The notes: generated by a model from the letters alone, not told the origin. DNA of 41,887 nt from Phycisphaerae bacterium (GCA_030604525.1 JAUVVQ010000017.1:1-41887), one strand, 5' to 3'; counted from the stretch's first letter, positions 1 to 8,980 are shown. Numbers and translations are program-made.

Positions 1-123
1 ATGTTGCGAAGTCTTATTACCAAGAGCAGAAAGAACTCTGGTTGCCTGTTTGTCCAAAGCATCCATTGATCTCAATAATGGTGTTTTCTTATCAAGTGCC
101 AAACCGGTATATGAACAAAACGC
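1..123 (-). pseudogene. glnN: Internal fragment of type III glutamine synthetase
   Basis: Reading the minus strand from about 123 down to 1 gives an open frame containing [20 protein letters not shown] followed by [15 protein letters not shown]. From family knowledge this is the highly conserved central stretch of type III glutamine synthetase (GlnN, about 700 residues; ATP-dependent glutamate + ammonia to glutamine), where the pattern [30 protein letters not shown] is typical. An in-frame TGA lies at 145-147, inside the end of flgB, and no start codon precedes the conserved block, so the roughly 200 N-terminal residues are absent. The frame is open at the window edge, so the rest of the gene may lie to the left. 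Either this is a real truncated gene joined to flgB or it is an assembly chimera at a contig end. Confidence 0.7.
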
Positions 124-133
124 GTTAGAGAAA

Positions 134-508
134 TTACTGTTTGGTCATTATGGCTAACTGCATTTGGGTATATTTTTTTCTGAGAATTCTGACCAGGGCA
201 GTATGCCGGAGGTCATTTTTTATCATTTGTCCTACTTCCTGTTCGAGGTTTACATCGTTCCCGTTTGCTTTAACGGGAGTATTTTTTAGCTGAATAAGGA
301 CGGGCTCGATTTCTTTGAGGTTCACCGGGCCGGACGAATTTAACGCTTTTGCAAGTGCCTGGTCGAATTTGACGTCGTATCTTCGATATCCCGGTGTTTG
401 TAAATTTGCGATGTTGTTTGCAGTTGCTTTTTGCTTTAGCGTTTCAGCTCTTAAAGCTGATTCAAGCAAATCGACCATATTTATATTGCTGCTCACGTCG
501 GACTCCAT
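134..508 (-). CDS. flgB: Flagellar basal-body rod protein FlgB
   Basis: FlgB is a proximal rod subunit of the flagellar basal body, exported by the flagellar type III system and assembled in the periplasm. The 124-residue product has the usual family length. Its N-terminal block [30 protein letters not shown] carries the rod/hook-family ANNIAN-TPGY signature (about residues 14-43). The C-terminal half contains the segment with [14 protein letters not shown] and an L-R--AL-R-L-KKY helix, as in other FlgB proteins. The start used gives MESDVSS; an internal Met at residue 11 is possible, and neither has a convincing ribosome-binding site. flgB is normally followed by flgC and fliE; here a glutamine synthetase fragment follows instead. 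Confidence 0.9.
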   Translation of the reverse strand: MESDVSSNINMVDLLESALRAETLKQKATANNIANLQTPGYRRYDVKFDQALAKALNSSGPVNLKEIEPVLIQLKNTPVKANGNDVNLEQEVGQMIKNDLRHTALVRILRKKYTQMQLAIMTKQ

Positions 509-925
509 GTTACGAAAGAGAATTTTTCTTAATGAAGATGTTGTGCAATAATCGTGCCAGTTAGGAGATTCCTGTTGATTTCTGCGGTCTGAAAGGTGTT
601 TTTCGCCTTATAAAAGGGCTTTGGCTCGTAAAATGTGCCTTTTGGCCTAAAACAGAGACGTCAGGATTTTATACAGGTTGATGTTTTTTTTTACAACCCG
701 TGTTAACAGAGGAAGATGTATGAGCTCGTTTGATCGCTCGGAAAATCCTTCCCGGTTAGAGGAATATCTTTCCATTTCCGGCGGTAGATTAAGGGGGTTT
801 TAGTTTTATTGTTTATTTTGTAATTAACGTAACTTGTTTTCAGGAAAGGTCTTAGGGATTTAAGTGGTTCGGAGGGTTAATGGTGGTATGGCAGTTGCTC
901 TAATAACGGCAGCAGGAAAAACAAT
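509..925. other. Divergent flgB/fliK intergenic region
   Basis: This gap of about 417 bases lies between the divergent flgB and fliK genes. I found no sigma-28 or sigma-54 promoter that meets the consensus well, no terminator and no repeat. The only coding candidate is a 27-codon ORF at 720-803, listed separately. A regulatory role for the region is expected from its position, but no specific site can be supported. Confidence 0.4.
720..803 (+). CDS. Possible 27-residue small ORF upstream of fliK
   Basis: An ATG at 720 opens a 27-codon frame (MSSFDRSENPSRLEEYLSIS, then GGRLRGF) ending with TAG at 801-803. It is preceded by AGAGGAAG at 708-715, a good Shine-Dalgarno match four bases before the start. 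The product has no recognisable motif. The only support is the ribosome-binding site and the position 122 bases before fliK; it could act as a leader ORF or be chance. Confidence 0.2.
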   Translation: MSSFDRSENPSRLEEYLSISGGRLRGF

Positions 926-2983
926 ATGGATGTAAGTTCTCTAAATATAGCTAATATAGCTAATATAGGTATGAACATTAACCGCTATGAAGGCCTTGAG
1001 GGTAGTTCATCAGGCGAGAAGGGGGAGGTGTGTTTTCGTATAGAAGATGCCAGGCAGGATTTCCCCTGTGAAGCCATTGAGCCCAATAGCTGTTTTACTG
1101 TTAGTCCAAATTCCCAGCCAAAAACAGGTGCGGGCGATGTAAGCGGCAAAGATGGGGTAGAAGGTGGAGAGAGAGCGTCCGATAATGAAAGCCCTGTTGT
1201 TAAGTCAACCCAGAAACAAGTGGCTGATGGACCTGCTGCTCCCTTCGAGGTTATTGGTGGAGATGTGGCCGGAGTGGAGAGTGGCGCAGCGGGGCGAGCG
1301 CAAATGGAGGATTCTGGGAATTACACCCTGGCTGCTCTTTTCAAAAGCGGCCAGCTAACGCTGGAACAGTTTAATTCGCTCAAAGCTCGTATTTTAGTTT
1401 CTGCTTCTGAAGGAAACGGGGCTGAGTCCGCCTTAGGCGGATTAAAGCCGGGTGCGGTTGCTGAGCTGGTTGCAAATTCCTCTCCTGAACTTTTAGCTTC
1501 ATTGAATGTCAAGGAAGGTTTGCCGGTTCATAAGGGTAATGTCCTCGATCCTGGTGAAGGAGGAGCCGGGGAAACATTGGCTTTGAGTGCAGAGGTCAAA
1601 GAGCTTTTAAGCTCTGCAGCGGGGCAGGCGGGAGAGGTTAATTCAGGGGCGTTAAAGGCAATTGCGGAGCGTTTAGGGGTTACAGTAAAGCAGTTGTTGG
1701 AGAAATATGGTGGCCAGAATTCCGAGCTTGAGAAGATTGCTGTTGCTCTTGAAGGCACGGGCGAAGAGCAGGAATCGCTCGGGAAAGCAGTTTCAGATGG
1801 GAAAGTAGTTTCAGAGGGGAAAGTAGTTTCAGAGGGGAAAGTAGTTTCAGATGGGAAAGCAGTTTCAGGTGTTTTCAAGGGGGCTGATGCGGAGATTTTG
1901 AGTTTTCAAGGGGCTTCAGACGGTCAGAAGGTTGAGCCAATAGCACAAGGCCAAGGCGGCCAGAAGTCCGGTGTTGTGTTTAAGGTAGAAACTGCTCTTG
2001 CAGATGGAGCAGCCAAACCTGGGCTCAATAAAGAGGCCGAAGCTCCTCACGCAGGGCTTCCTGAGGGCGAGGCAGGTTTCCTCAAGCCGGCGGTGAATAG
2101 GACAGGGGAGAATCAAGCCGGGTTGGGTGAGGGTAAGGTAAATATAGGTGAGCTCAATAGCGGTAAGGATGTTTCAGCTAAGTTAGGGGGTAAGGAAGCG
2201 GGTCTTGAGTCCGCCTTGGGCGGATTGGGAGCGAAGCATTTATCTTCAGAAAATCATAGCGGCTCTTCCGGGCAGGCAGTTGAATCCTTTACCGTAGAGT
2301 CTTTATTGCAGAAATCACAGCAGTCGCATCAGGGCGGTGGTGAAGTTAACACTTCGGAATTTTCTTCGAAGAACAGTATCGGTTCAGCATTTGGAGAGGC
2401 GGTATCCGGCAGCGGGGGCGGAGTAGAAGCTGCAGGGACGAATGTTTCATCCGGGGCTGGAGGGACAAATGCGAATACTCTGCTTAATGCAACATCAGCA
2501 GAAGTTGGAGTGCAGCTGCAGGAAAGCATACGCAGCAGTATAGGCAGCGGCAGGGGACAGATAACGGTTCAGCTTCATCCGCCTGAACTCGGAAAAGTCT
2601 TTTTAAGGTTTGAGGAAGAAGGAGGGGGACTCAACGGGTTTTTGCAGGTTAGTAAAGCAGAGACCCGTTACGATATCGAGCAGGCATTGCCGGAAGTAAT
2701 TCGTAACCTTTCGAATTCAGGGATACAAATCAGGCATATTGAAGTTACAGTTGTAGAGCAAAACCATAACCAGCAGCAGGGATTTAAGGACCAGTTATTA
2801 AATGAGGATGGCTGGCGTGAGGGAGATGAGCAGCAGGAGATGAGCTTTGAAGGGCAGGAGCAAAAAGCAGAGGGTGATGATGCTCACGGCGATTGGAGGG
2901 CTGAGAATACGGGTGAGCCGCCAGATTTCAGTGAATCTGCGGAGCAGCTTTATAGCGGCAGCTTGTTCGATGTCTGGGTGTAA
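926..2983 (+). CDS. fliK: Flagellar hook-length control protein FliK
   Basis: FliK is the secreted molecular ruler that sets hook length and triggers the export specificity switch through its C-terminal domain. The 685-residue product has a long low-complexity Gly/Ser/Glu/Ala-rich body (about residues 1-530) and a C-terminal FliK/Flg_hook domain near residues 535-620. That domain contains GRGQITVQLHPPELGKV, matching the family L-P--LG-V core, then GLNGFLQVSK and a helix-strand ending IRHIEVTVVEQ. The tail is Gln/Glu-rich. The start ATG follows AGGA by about 10 bases. Such length and low complexity are usual for FliK rulers. An in-frame 18-bp tandem repeat lies at 1781-1870. It opens the plus-strand flagellar run. 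Confidence 0.85.
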   Translation: MDVSSLNIANIANIGMNINRYEGLEGSSSGEKGEVCFRIEDARQDFPCEAIEPNSCFTVSPNSQPKTGAGDVSGKDGVEGGERASDNESPVVKSTQKQVADGPAAPFEVIGGDVAGVESGAAGRAQMEDSGNYTLAALFKSGQLTLEQFNSLKARILVSASEGNGAESALGGLKPGAVAELVANSSPELLASLNVKEGLPVHKGNVLDPGEGGAGETLALSAEVKELLSSAAGQAGEVNSGALKAIAERLGVTVKQLLEKYGGQNSELEKIAVALEGTGEEQESLGKAVSDGKVVSEGKVVSEGKVVSDGKAVSGVFKGADAEILSFQGASDGQKVEPIAQGQGGQKSGVVFKVETALADGAAKPGLNKEAEAPHAGLPEGEAGFLKPAVNRTGENQAGLGEGKVNIGELNSGKDVSAKLGGKEAGLESALGGLGAKHLSSENHSGSSGQAVESFTVESLLQKSQQSHQGGGEVNTSEFSSKNSIGSAFGEAVSGSGGGVEAAGTNVSSGAGGTNANTLLNATSAEVGVQLQESIRSSIGSGRGQITVQLHPPELGKVFLRFEEEGGGLNGFLQVSKAETRYDIEQALPEVIRNLSNSGIQIRHIEVTVVEQNHNQQQGFKDQLLNEDGWREGDEQQEMSFEGQEQKAEGDDAHGDWRAENTGEPPDFSESAEQLYSGSLFDVWV
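1781..1870 (+). repeat. Five tandem 18-bp repeats inside fliK
   Basis: Five head-to-tail copies of the 18-bp unit GGGAAAGTAGTTTCAGAG start at 1781, 1799, 1817, 1835 and 1853. The inner copies are identical or nearly so; the outer copies differ at one to three positions. Each encodes Gly-Lys-Val/Ala-Val-Ser-Glu/Asp, so copy-number change would keep the frame and alter the ruler length in six-residue steps. Confidence 0.95.
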
Positions 2984-3107
2984 AAGTATTTGATTTTGCT
3001 TTGCCGGTTATAGAGATATTTTTTAGTTAATTTTTTCCAGGCACTAAAAATGGTCCCCAGCACTATTTTGGGCTGAAAATAAAATATGTGCCGGGCGAAA
3101 GGTTTAT

Positions 3108-4982
3108 ATGTGTGATGAAAACATCTTTAAAGCAGAAAGTAAGGGAGGTGCGAAAAGCGAAGGGCTTGGTGGATTCGAGATAAATGACCGCAAGGCGATG
3201 AAGGATGGTTCTGTTTGCTTCGGGCGGGGCAGGGGTGGTCAGCCGCAGTTATTTATTTCTCGTCAGAATTTGCCGGGATTTCTTCTTGAGTCTTTTGAGG
3301 CGGTTGAAGCCGGCCGCATTGAGGAGGGGCTGGGAATACTTAATGATGAAATGATTGCAGAGATTTGCGAGCTTGTTGAAAAGGATAAAAAACGTATAGA
3401 TGTAATATTTGTCATTGCAAAACTTTTTTATTCAGCGGGTCGGGTCGATGAAGCGGGACAGTGGTATCGGAAATTAGCCGAGCGTTGTGAGCATCCTTTG
3501 GTTTATAACCAGCTTGGTAATGTCTGCAGACAACAGGGACGTTTGACGGAAGCAATTCGATATCGCCGGAAAGCTCTGAAACAGGACCCGGATAATGCGG
3601 ATTATGTTGCTAACCTTGGAGTATTAAAGGTATTAACGGGAGAAGTTCACGAAGGGCTGGAGCGGATACAGGAAGCGATAGCTAAGGCGCCGAGGCAGGG
3701 GCGGTTTCATTCGTGTCTTTTGATAAATCTTCATTACTTATCGAACCTGGATATGGGACTTCTTTTTGAAGAGCATAAGCGCTTTGGCAGGATTTATGCG
3801 CCTGTCGGTAAGTCCCGCCTCTCTTTTGATAACGCACCGGATGCCCAGCGGAGGTTGCGAGTTGGTTATATATCGCCTGACTTTCGAATGCATTCTGTGA
3901 TGTATTTTTTTGAGCCGTTATTAGAGAATCACGACCGCCGGGCGCTAGAGGTTTTCGCCTATGGGAGTGTTGAGATTGAAGACAAGGTTACAGGACGGTT
4001 GAAATCTAAATTCGACCACTACCGTGACATACGGAGGATGGCAGATAAAGCAGCTGCAAATTTAATTGCAGACGATAAGGTAGATATTCTGGTTGATTTG
4101 TCGGGGCATACGGCGGGGAACCGCCTTGGGGTATTGGCGTTTAAGCCGGCACCGATACAGGTCAGTTACCTTGGTTATCCCGATACGACAGGGATGGAAC
4201 AGGTGGATTATCGTTTAAGTGACAGTATAGCCGACCCATTGGAGTCCCAGCAGTTTTATAGCGAGGAATTGGTTTATCTGCCAAATGGATTTTTATGTTA
4301 CAGACCGATTGACATTGATGTTCCCGTTTCCAAACTACCGTCGGCAGAAAAAGGATATATGACTTTTGGTTCGTTTAATAACAGTGCGAAGGTAAATCCT
4401 CTTATTGTGGCACTTTGGGCTGAGGTTCTTCGCCAGATAGAGGATTCGCGGCTGATTTTGAAATTCAACGGCGGGGATGATGAGCTGGTTAGAGGACGTG
4501 TTTTTGATTTATTCAAAAAGTATGGAATTGAGGCGAAGAGGGTGGAAGTTGTTGGGTGGAAACGGCTTGATGAGCATTTGAAGTTGTATAATGAGCTCGA
4601 CATAGGATTGGATACTTATCCCTATAACGGCACGACAACGACTTGCGAGGCGGCGTGGATGGGAGTGCCGACACTGTCTCTTGCAGGTAAGCATCATTGT
4701 TCGCGGGTAGGACGGAGCATACTAAATCGTTTGGGGCTGGATTTCTTTTCAGCATCGTCACCGAAGGAGTATGTTTCCAAGGCATGTGCGTTGGCCAAAG
4801 ATACAAAAGCCCTTGCCGGAATTCGAGCATCAATGCGTGAGCGAATGAGTTGCAGCGGTTTTTGTGACGGTAAGAGATTTGCCTGCCAGGTGGAGTCGGC
4901 TTATAGACAGATTTGGCGTAGATGGTGTGAAGCTGAGAGGGCCCGTGAAGAAAGCGGAGAGCAGGTGTTTTCATCTGACTAA
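3108..4982 (+). CDS. TPR / O-GlcNAc-transferase-like (SPINDLY-type) protein
   Basis: This is a probable peptide O-glycosyltransferase (GT41 family), which transfers a sugar from a nucleotide donor to Ser/Thr. The 624-residue product has TPR-like helices at about residues 95-200, the clearest unit being near 131-165 (VYNQLGNVCRQQGRLTEAIR). A GT41 catalytic region runs from about 250 to 615. Diagnostic blocks are RVGYISPDFRMHSV, whose His262 aligns with the conserved active-site His of OGT; VDLSGHTAGNRL; PIQVSYLGYPDTTGM; FGSFNNSAKV; and DTYPYNGTTTTCEAAWMGVP. The start ATG follows GAAAGG by five bases, the same leader as the next gene. It lies 53 bases before a larger paralogue and upstream of flagellin, so flagellin is the likely acceptor (inference). 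Confidence 0.85.
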   Translation: MCDENIFKAESKGGAKSEGLGGFEINDRKAMKDGSVCFGRGRGGQPQLFISRQNLPGFLLESFEAVEAGRIEEGLGILNDEMIAEICELVEKDKKRIDVIFVIAKLFYSAGRVDEAGQWYRKLAERCEHPLVYNQLGNVCRQQGRLTEAIRYRRKALKQDPDNADYVANLGVLKVLTGEVHEGLERIQEAIAKAPRQGRFHSCLLINLHYLSNLDMGLLFEEHKRFGRIYAPVGKSRLSFDNAPDAQRRLRVGYISPDFRMHSVMYFFEPLLENHDRRALEVFAYGSVEIEDKVTGRLKSKFDHYRDIRRMADKAAANLIADDKVDILVDLSGHTAGNRLGVLAFKPAPIQVSYLGYPDTTGMEQVDYRLSDSIADPLESQQFYSEELVYLPNGFLCYRPIDIDVPVSKLPSAEKGYMTFGSFNNSAKVNPLIVALWAEVLRQIEDSRLILKFNGGDDELVRGRVFDLFKKYGIEAKRVEVVGWKRLDEHLKLYNELDIGLDTYPYNGTTTTCEAAWMGVPTLSLAGKHHCSRVGRSILNRLGLDFFSASSPKEYVSKACALAKDTKALAGIRASMRERMSCSGFCDGKRFACQVESAYRQIWRRWCEAERAREESGEQVFSSD

Positions 4983-5035
4983 ATTTCATAAACGGATTAT
5001 TAACTTTTGAACTAAACAAATTACGAAAGGTTTTG

Positions 5036-8000
5036 ATGAAACGGAAGCAAGAGAAAAGTCGTATCCGCCGTAAGAAAAAGAAGGAGATGAAAAAAAGAAA
5101 GTCGCATAGGAAGCGAAAAGAGAAAAAAGCTGAGCCGAGCAGGTTTTTGATTAATGCGCTCTCAGCGGTGAACAGCAATCAGCTCGATGTGGCTGTTGAT
5201 ATTCTCCGAGCAGGGATTGATGAGGACAAGTTTGCTGCTTATTGCGGGATAGGCGATATTTTTATTTTACAAGGGAGATACGAAGAGGCATTGGAATGGC
5301 TGAATAAGGCGCGGGAATGTGAGCCGCATTCGACCAAGGCGGTATCAAGTGTAGCTAAGGCGCTGGATGGACTTGGTCGGCGTGATGAAGCTGTTACAGA
5401 GATGATGGGTGTATTGAAGCGACAGAAGGATATGCTTTCTGCGCATTCGTTGATAGAGACCTTGCTCAAGATGGATGCGGGTGATGCTGTGATTGAACTT
5501 CTGGAGACTAAACAGAAGAAGGATAATTCGCGCGTGGATGTTTTACTTGAGCTGGCTAAGATATTCAAGCTGCTTGGGGCGGTTAATAAAGCGGAGGAGT
5601 TTTATAAAAAGTCGCTTGAGTATTATTCGGATGCATCGATATATAATGAATTAGGCCAGATTTGCCAGCTTACGGGTCACCTGGCGGATTCAGAGAAGTA
5701 TTTGCTGAAGGGAATCGACAGGTATCCGAGCAGGAAGAGCAGGTTTTCGGTGAACCTTGTCAATACTTTGATACAGGCGGGCAGGACCGCCGAGGGGGTG
5801 AAGCTTTTAAAAGAGGTGGTGGAAGATTTGCCGAAACACGCACTGCCGTATTCGAATCTTTTGCTTTATTTGCATTATCTTGCTGAAATTGACAGTGACC
5901 AGCTTTTCGTTGAGCACAAGCGTTGGGCGAAGAGACATGCATCTGAGGATAAGTGTAAGATTGCTCATAACAATTCGCCGGAGCCGGAGCGGAAGCTTCG
6001 TATCGGTTATGTATCGTCGGATTTCCGGATGCATTCGGTAACATACTTTTTTGAGCCGCTTGTTGACAGGCATAATCGCAGCGATTTCGAGATTTTCGGT
6101 TACGGTAACATATCGAATCCTGACCAGACCACGGAGCGTTTGAAGGGCAAGTTTGAGGCGTGCCGGAACTTGTATGGTCTTGATGATGCGAGTGTCGCAC
6201 GTATGATTGCCTCGGATAAGATAGATATATTAGTTGACCTTTCGGGCCATACGGCGGGGAATCGCCTTGGTGCGTTTGCGTATAAGCCGGCACCGATACA
6301 GGTTACGTATCTTGGTTATCCCGACACTACGGGTATGGAGCAGATTGATTATCGTTTGACGGATATGCTTTCTGACCCGCCGGAATCGGAGAGGTTTTAT
6401 ACGGAGGAGCTTGCGTATTTGCCTGAGAGCTTTTTGTGTTACCGTGGACCTGATTTTGCACCGGAGGTTGTTGAGCCGCCGGTGGTTAAGAATGGTTATA
6501 TTACGTTTGGTTCTTTCAATAACAACAGCAAGATAAATAAGACGGTGATGGAGCTTTGGGCGCGGATTCTTAAGGAGAATCAGGATTCTCGATTTTTGCT
6601 TAAGTTTCGTGGTGGTGACGAGGAGAGTGTAAAGAAGTATTATTTGAATTGGTTTGAGCGATTGGGGATTGCCGCCGAGCGTGTAGAAATAGTCGGCAGG
6701 AAGTCCGCCTACGAGCATTTAAAGCTCTATGAGCAAATGGACATAGCCCTGGATACCTATCCTTACAACGGGACAACAACAACGCTTGAGGCGATGTGGA
6801 TGGGTGTTCCTATAATTACTTTATTGGGCCGGCATCATATGTCCCGTGTTGGTTTTAGTATTATGAGCAATCTTGGTCTTGATTTCTTTGTTGCACGTGA
6901 CAGCCAGGGGTACGTATCCAAGGCCTGCGAGCTTGCCAATGATATTGAATCGCTTAAGAATATTCGTAAGACCTTTCGCAGTCATCTTTCTTCGAGCGCG
7001 CTGTGCGATGAGGATAAGTTTACCCAGGAACTTGAGATGTTGTATCGGAAGATGTGGCAGAGGTGGTGTCAGGGACGTGTTTCCCAGGCCAACAATATTA
7101 CTGCTTCATCATCGCAATCGCCGGGTAATACAGCGAAAGCCGGGGCGGTTGAGATTAATAAAAAGAAAGAGTTAAACAGGCCGACTGTTCGAATTTTACA
7201 CAATTTAGCCCGGGCGGGCGGGACATTAGTGAGTAAATGTCTGGGCTGTATGGACAGGATTGTTCTTTTAAGCGAAATACATCCACAGGGAGGAAAGTAT
7301 TTTAATCCTGTTACCCAGGCACATCAGTGGCATAAGCTTTTGAACGCCGAAGATAGGGAGAAACTCAAAGAGGCGAAAAATGTAGATTTTACAGACGGCA
7401 TTAAGTTGATTCAAAGTCGCTGCAGGCAGCGTGGTGATGAACTTGTAATACGTGACTGGGGACACCTTGATTTTATGGCAGTGCCTTTCCTTGCCAGGGC
7501 TGGTTTCCGTTCATTGCTTGCCGATGCATTGGGAGCCGGTTTTGAGCTGAGAAGGATTTCATTGGTTCGGCATCCGGTAGATGAGTGGTTGAGTTTGAGT
7601 AAGCTGGCCGTTGTGCAGGGGAAGTTGAGTTTAGAGATGTACCTGAGGGGTTATTTGCACTTTGCAAAGCAGGGCCTCGGCACCGGCTTTGTTCGTTATG
7701 AGGATTTTACCCGTGAGCCAGTTTGGCAGATGAAGGTTATTTGTGAAAAGCTGCAATTGCCGTTCGATGAAAGTTTTATGGAGAAATGGTATGATTATAA
7801 GAAAGTAACGGGTGATACGTCGAGTCAATCGCGGGGTGCAAAACTTCGTCGGATTCAGCCGTTGGCCAGGCAGCCGGTCTCACCAGAGCTTTTAGAGAAA
7901 TTCCGTAATAATGATGACTATTGGGAATCTTTGAAGTTACTCGGTTATTCTGATTCTGAAGGGCAGATTAGTTCGGCTAAAGCTAAGACGGTCTCTGTCA

Positions 8001-8809
8001 GCGGGGAAATTGGGGAAAACCAGGAGAACAGCGGAAGGGAGGATAAAAAGTCAGCTCTGAAAGCGAGCCGAATATTTGTTTCGTGTATGCCTCGCTCTGG
8101 TTCGATGTGGGCATATAATGTTACCCGTGAGCTGATACGTTCGGCAGGGGTTGAGCCGATACCGCAGAAGGTTCCACCTGACGCCACGCCTTATTTGACC
8201 AAAGCATTCGAGGAGCCGGTCGGCGAAAACCAGGCATATTGTATTAAGACACATTACCCCGTGGACCCTGAAAAGCCGGATACCTTGATTATTAACACTT
8301 ACAGGGATATCCGCGATGCCGTGATTTCGCAAATGAGATTTATGCATCTTAGTTTTGAAGAGGCATTTGGAGACGGGAAGAAATGGATGAGACTTACGGA
8401 TATGTATTCCGACGGCAAATCGGATAATATTCTGCAGATTTGTTACGAACGAATTGTTACCGAACCGATGGAGGTTATTCGCCGAATTGACCGTTTCATC
8501 GGCACTGAAGCTTCCGAGCAGAGGATGGAAGAGATTCAAGAGCAGTTTTCAAAGGAAAAAATCAAAAGGAAAATTGATGATATGAAAGGGATATCGACTG
8601 AGCAGATACTTGCGAATGCTTCGGTAATGGACGGGATAAGAAATGCAGACGGCAGCTATCGGGTTTTTGACAGAAATACAGGTTTTCAAAGCAACCATAT
8701 TACTTCCCAAAGGGACGGTCAATGGCGGGAAGCTCTTACCGAACAGCAGCAGCAATATCTTGCAGAATCGACTGCTGAGTGGTTAACCAGATACGGCTTC
8801 GAGTTATAA
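5036..8809 (+). CDS. Fusion: TPR + OGT-like glycosyltransferase + two sulfotransferase-like domains
   Basis: This 1257-residue protein appears to combine glycosylation and sulfation. Order: a very basic N-terminus (about residues 1-32, mostly Lys/Arg); TPR-like repeats (about 45-280); a GT41/OGT region (about 318-682) with RIGYVSSDFRMHSV (conserved His near 333), VDLSGHTAGNRL, GSFNNNSKINK and DTYPYNGTTTTLEAMWMGVP; a Ser/Asn-rich linker; a sulfotransferase-like domain (about 715-970) with LARAGGTLVSKCLG and SLVRHPVDEWLSL; a second linker; and a second sulfotransferase-like domain (about 1010-1257) with SCMPRSGSMWAYN, resembling the 5'-phosphosulfate loop for PAPS, and TYRDIRDAVIS, resembling the 3'-phosphate site. 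I chose ATG 5036, five bases after GAAAGG, over the TTG just before it. The OGT part is a close paralogue of the preceding gene. The domain calls are firm for OGT and the last domain and softer for the middle one. Confidence 0.85.
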   Translation: MKRKQEKSRIRRKKKKEMKKRKSHRKRKEKKAEPSRFLINALSAVNSNQLDVAVDILRAGIDEDKFAAYCGIGDIFILQGRYEEALEWLNKARECEPHSTKAVSSVAKALDGLGRRDEAVTEMMGVLKRQKDMLSAHSLIETLLKMDAGDAVIELLETKQKKDNSRVDVLLELAKIFKLLGAVNKAEEFYKKSLEYYSDASIYNELGQICQLTGHLADSEKYLLKGIDRYPSRKSRFSVNLVNTLIQAGRTAEGVKLLKEVVEDLPKHALPYSNLLLYLHYLAEIDSDQLFVEHKRWAKRHASEDKCKIAHNNSPEPERKLRIGYVSSDFRMHSVTYFFEPLVDRHNRSDFEIFGYGNISNPDQTTERLKGKFEACRNLYGLDDASVARMIASDKIDILVDLSGHTAGNRLGAFAYKPAPIQVTYLGYPDTTGMEQIDYRLTDMLSDPPESERFYTEELAYLPESFLCYRGPDFAPEVVEPPVVKNGYITFGSFNNNSKINKTVMELWARILKENQDSRFLLKFRGGDEESVKKYYLNWFERLGIAAERVEIVGRKSAYEHLKLYEQMDIALDTYPYNGTTTTLEAMWMGVPIITLLGRHHMSRVGFSIMSNLGLDFFVARDSQGYVSKACELANDIESLKNIRKTFRSHLSSSALCDEDKFTQELEMLYRKMWQRWCQGRVSQANNITASSSQSPGNTAKAGAVEINKKKELNRPTVRILHNLARAGGTLVSKCLGCMDRIVLLSEIHPQGGKYFNPVTQAHQWHKLLNAEDREKLKEAKNVDFTDGIKLIQSRCRQRGDELVIRDWGHLDFMAVPFLARAGFRSLLADALGAGFELRRISLVRHPVDEWLSLSKLAVVQGKLSLEMYLRGYLHFAKQGLGTGFVRYEDFTREPVWQMKVICEKLQLPFDESFMEKWYDYKKVTGDTSSQSRGAKLRRIQPLARQPVSPELLEKFRNNDDYWESLKLLGYSDSEGQISSAKAKTVSVSGEIGENQENSGREDKKSALKASRIFVSCMPRSGSMWAYNVTRELIRSAGVEPIPQKVPPDATPYLTKAFEEPVGENQAYCIKTHYPVDPEKPDTLIINTYRDIRDAVISQMRFMHLSFEEAFGDGKKWMRLTDMYSDGKSDNILQICYERIVTEPMEVIRRIDRFIGTEASEQRMEEIQEQFSKEKIKRKIDDMKGISTEQILANASVMDGIRNADGSYRVFDRNTGFQSNHITSQRDGQWREALTEQQQQYLAESTAEWLTRYGFEL

Positions 8810-8847
8810 AACCGGGCACAATAGCATCTTTCAGGAAGGCAATTTGT

Positions 8848-8949
8848 ATGCAGATAACCGGCTTGGAGACAAAAAGTAAATTGCGGAAGCTAATGAGGGA
8901 GAACTTCCGTATAAATAATGCGGTGGAGGAGTACAGAGAGAGTTTTTGA
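8848..8949 (+). CDS. Possible 33-residue small protein
   Basis: An ATG at 8848 opens a 33-codon frame (MQITGLETKSKLRKLMRENF, then RINNAVEEYRESF) ending with TGA at 8947-8949. AGGAAGG at 8833-8839 is a strong Shine-Dalgarno match eight bases upstream. The product is charged and helix-prone with no known motif. It sits between the OGT-sulfotransferase fusion and the stand-alone sulfotransferase on the same strand, so it would be co-transcribed. It may be a small partner protein, a remnant of a longer gene, or a chance ORF. Confidence 0.4.
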   Translation: MQITGLETKSKLRKLMRENFRINNAVEEYRESF

Positions 8950-8980
8950 ATGCGATTGATTACAAAAAGGGGTATGTGAG

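Noticed and set aside
5033-5035. TTG start of the OGT-sulfotransferase fusion
   Set aside because: The adjacent ATG at 5036 has better spacing to GAAAGG, the same as in the preceding paralogue.
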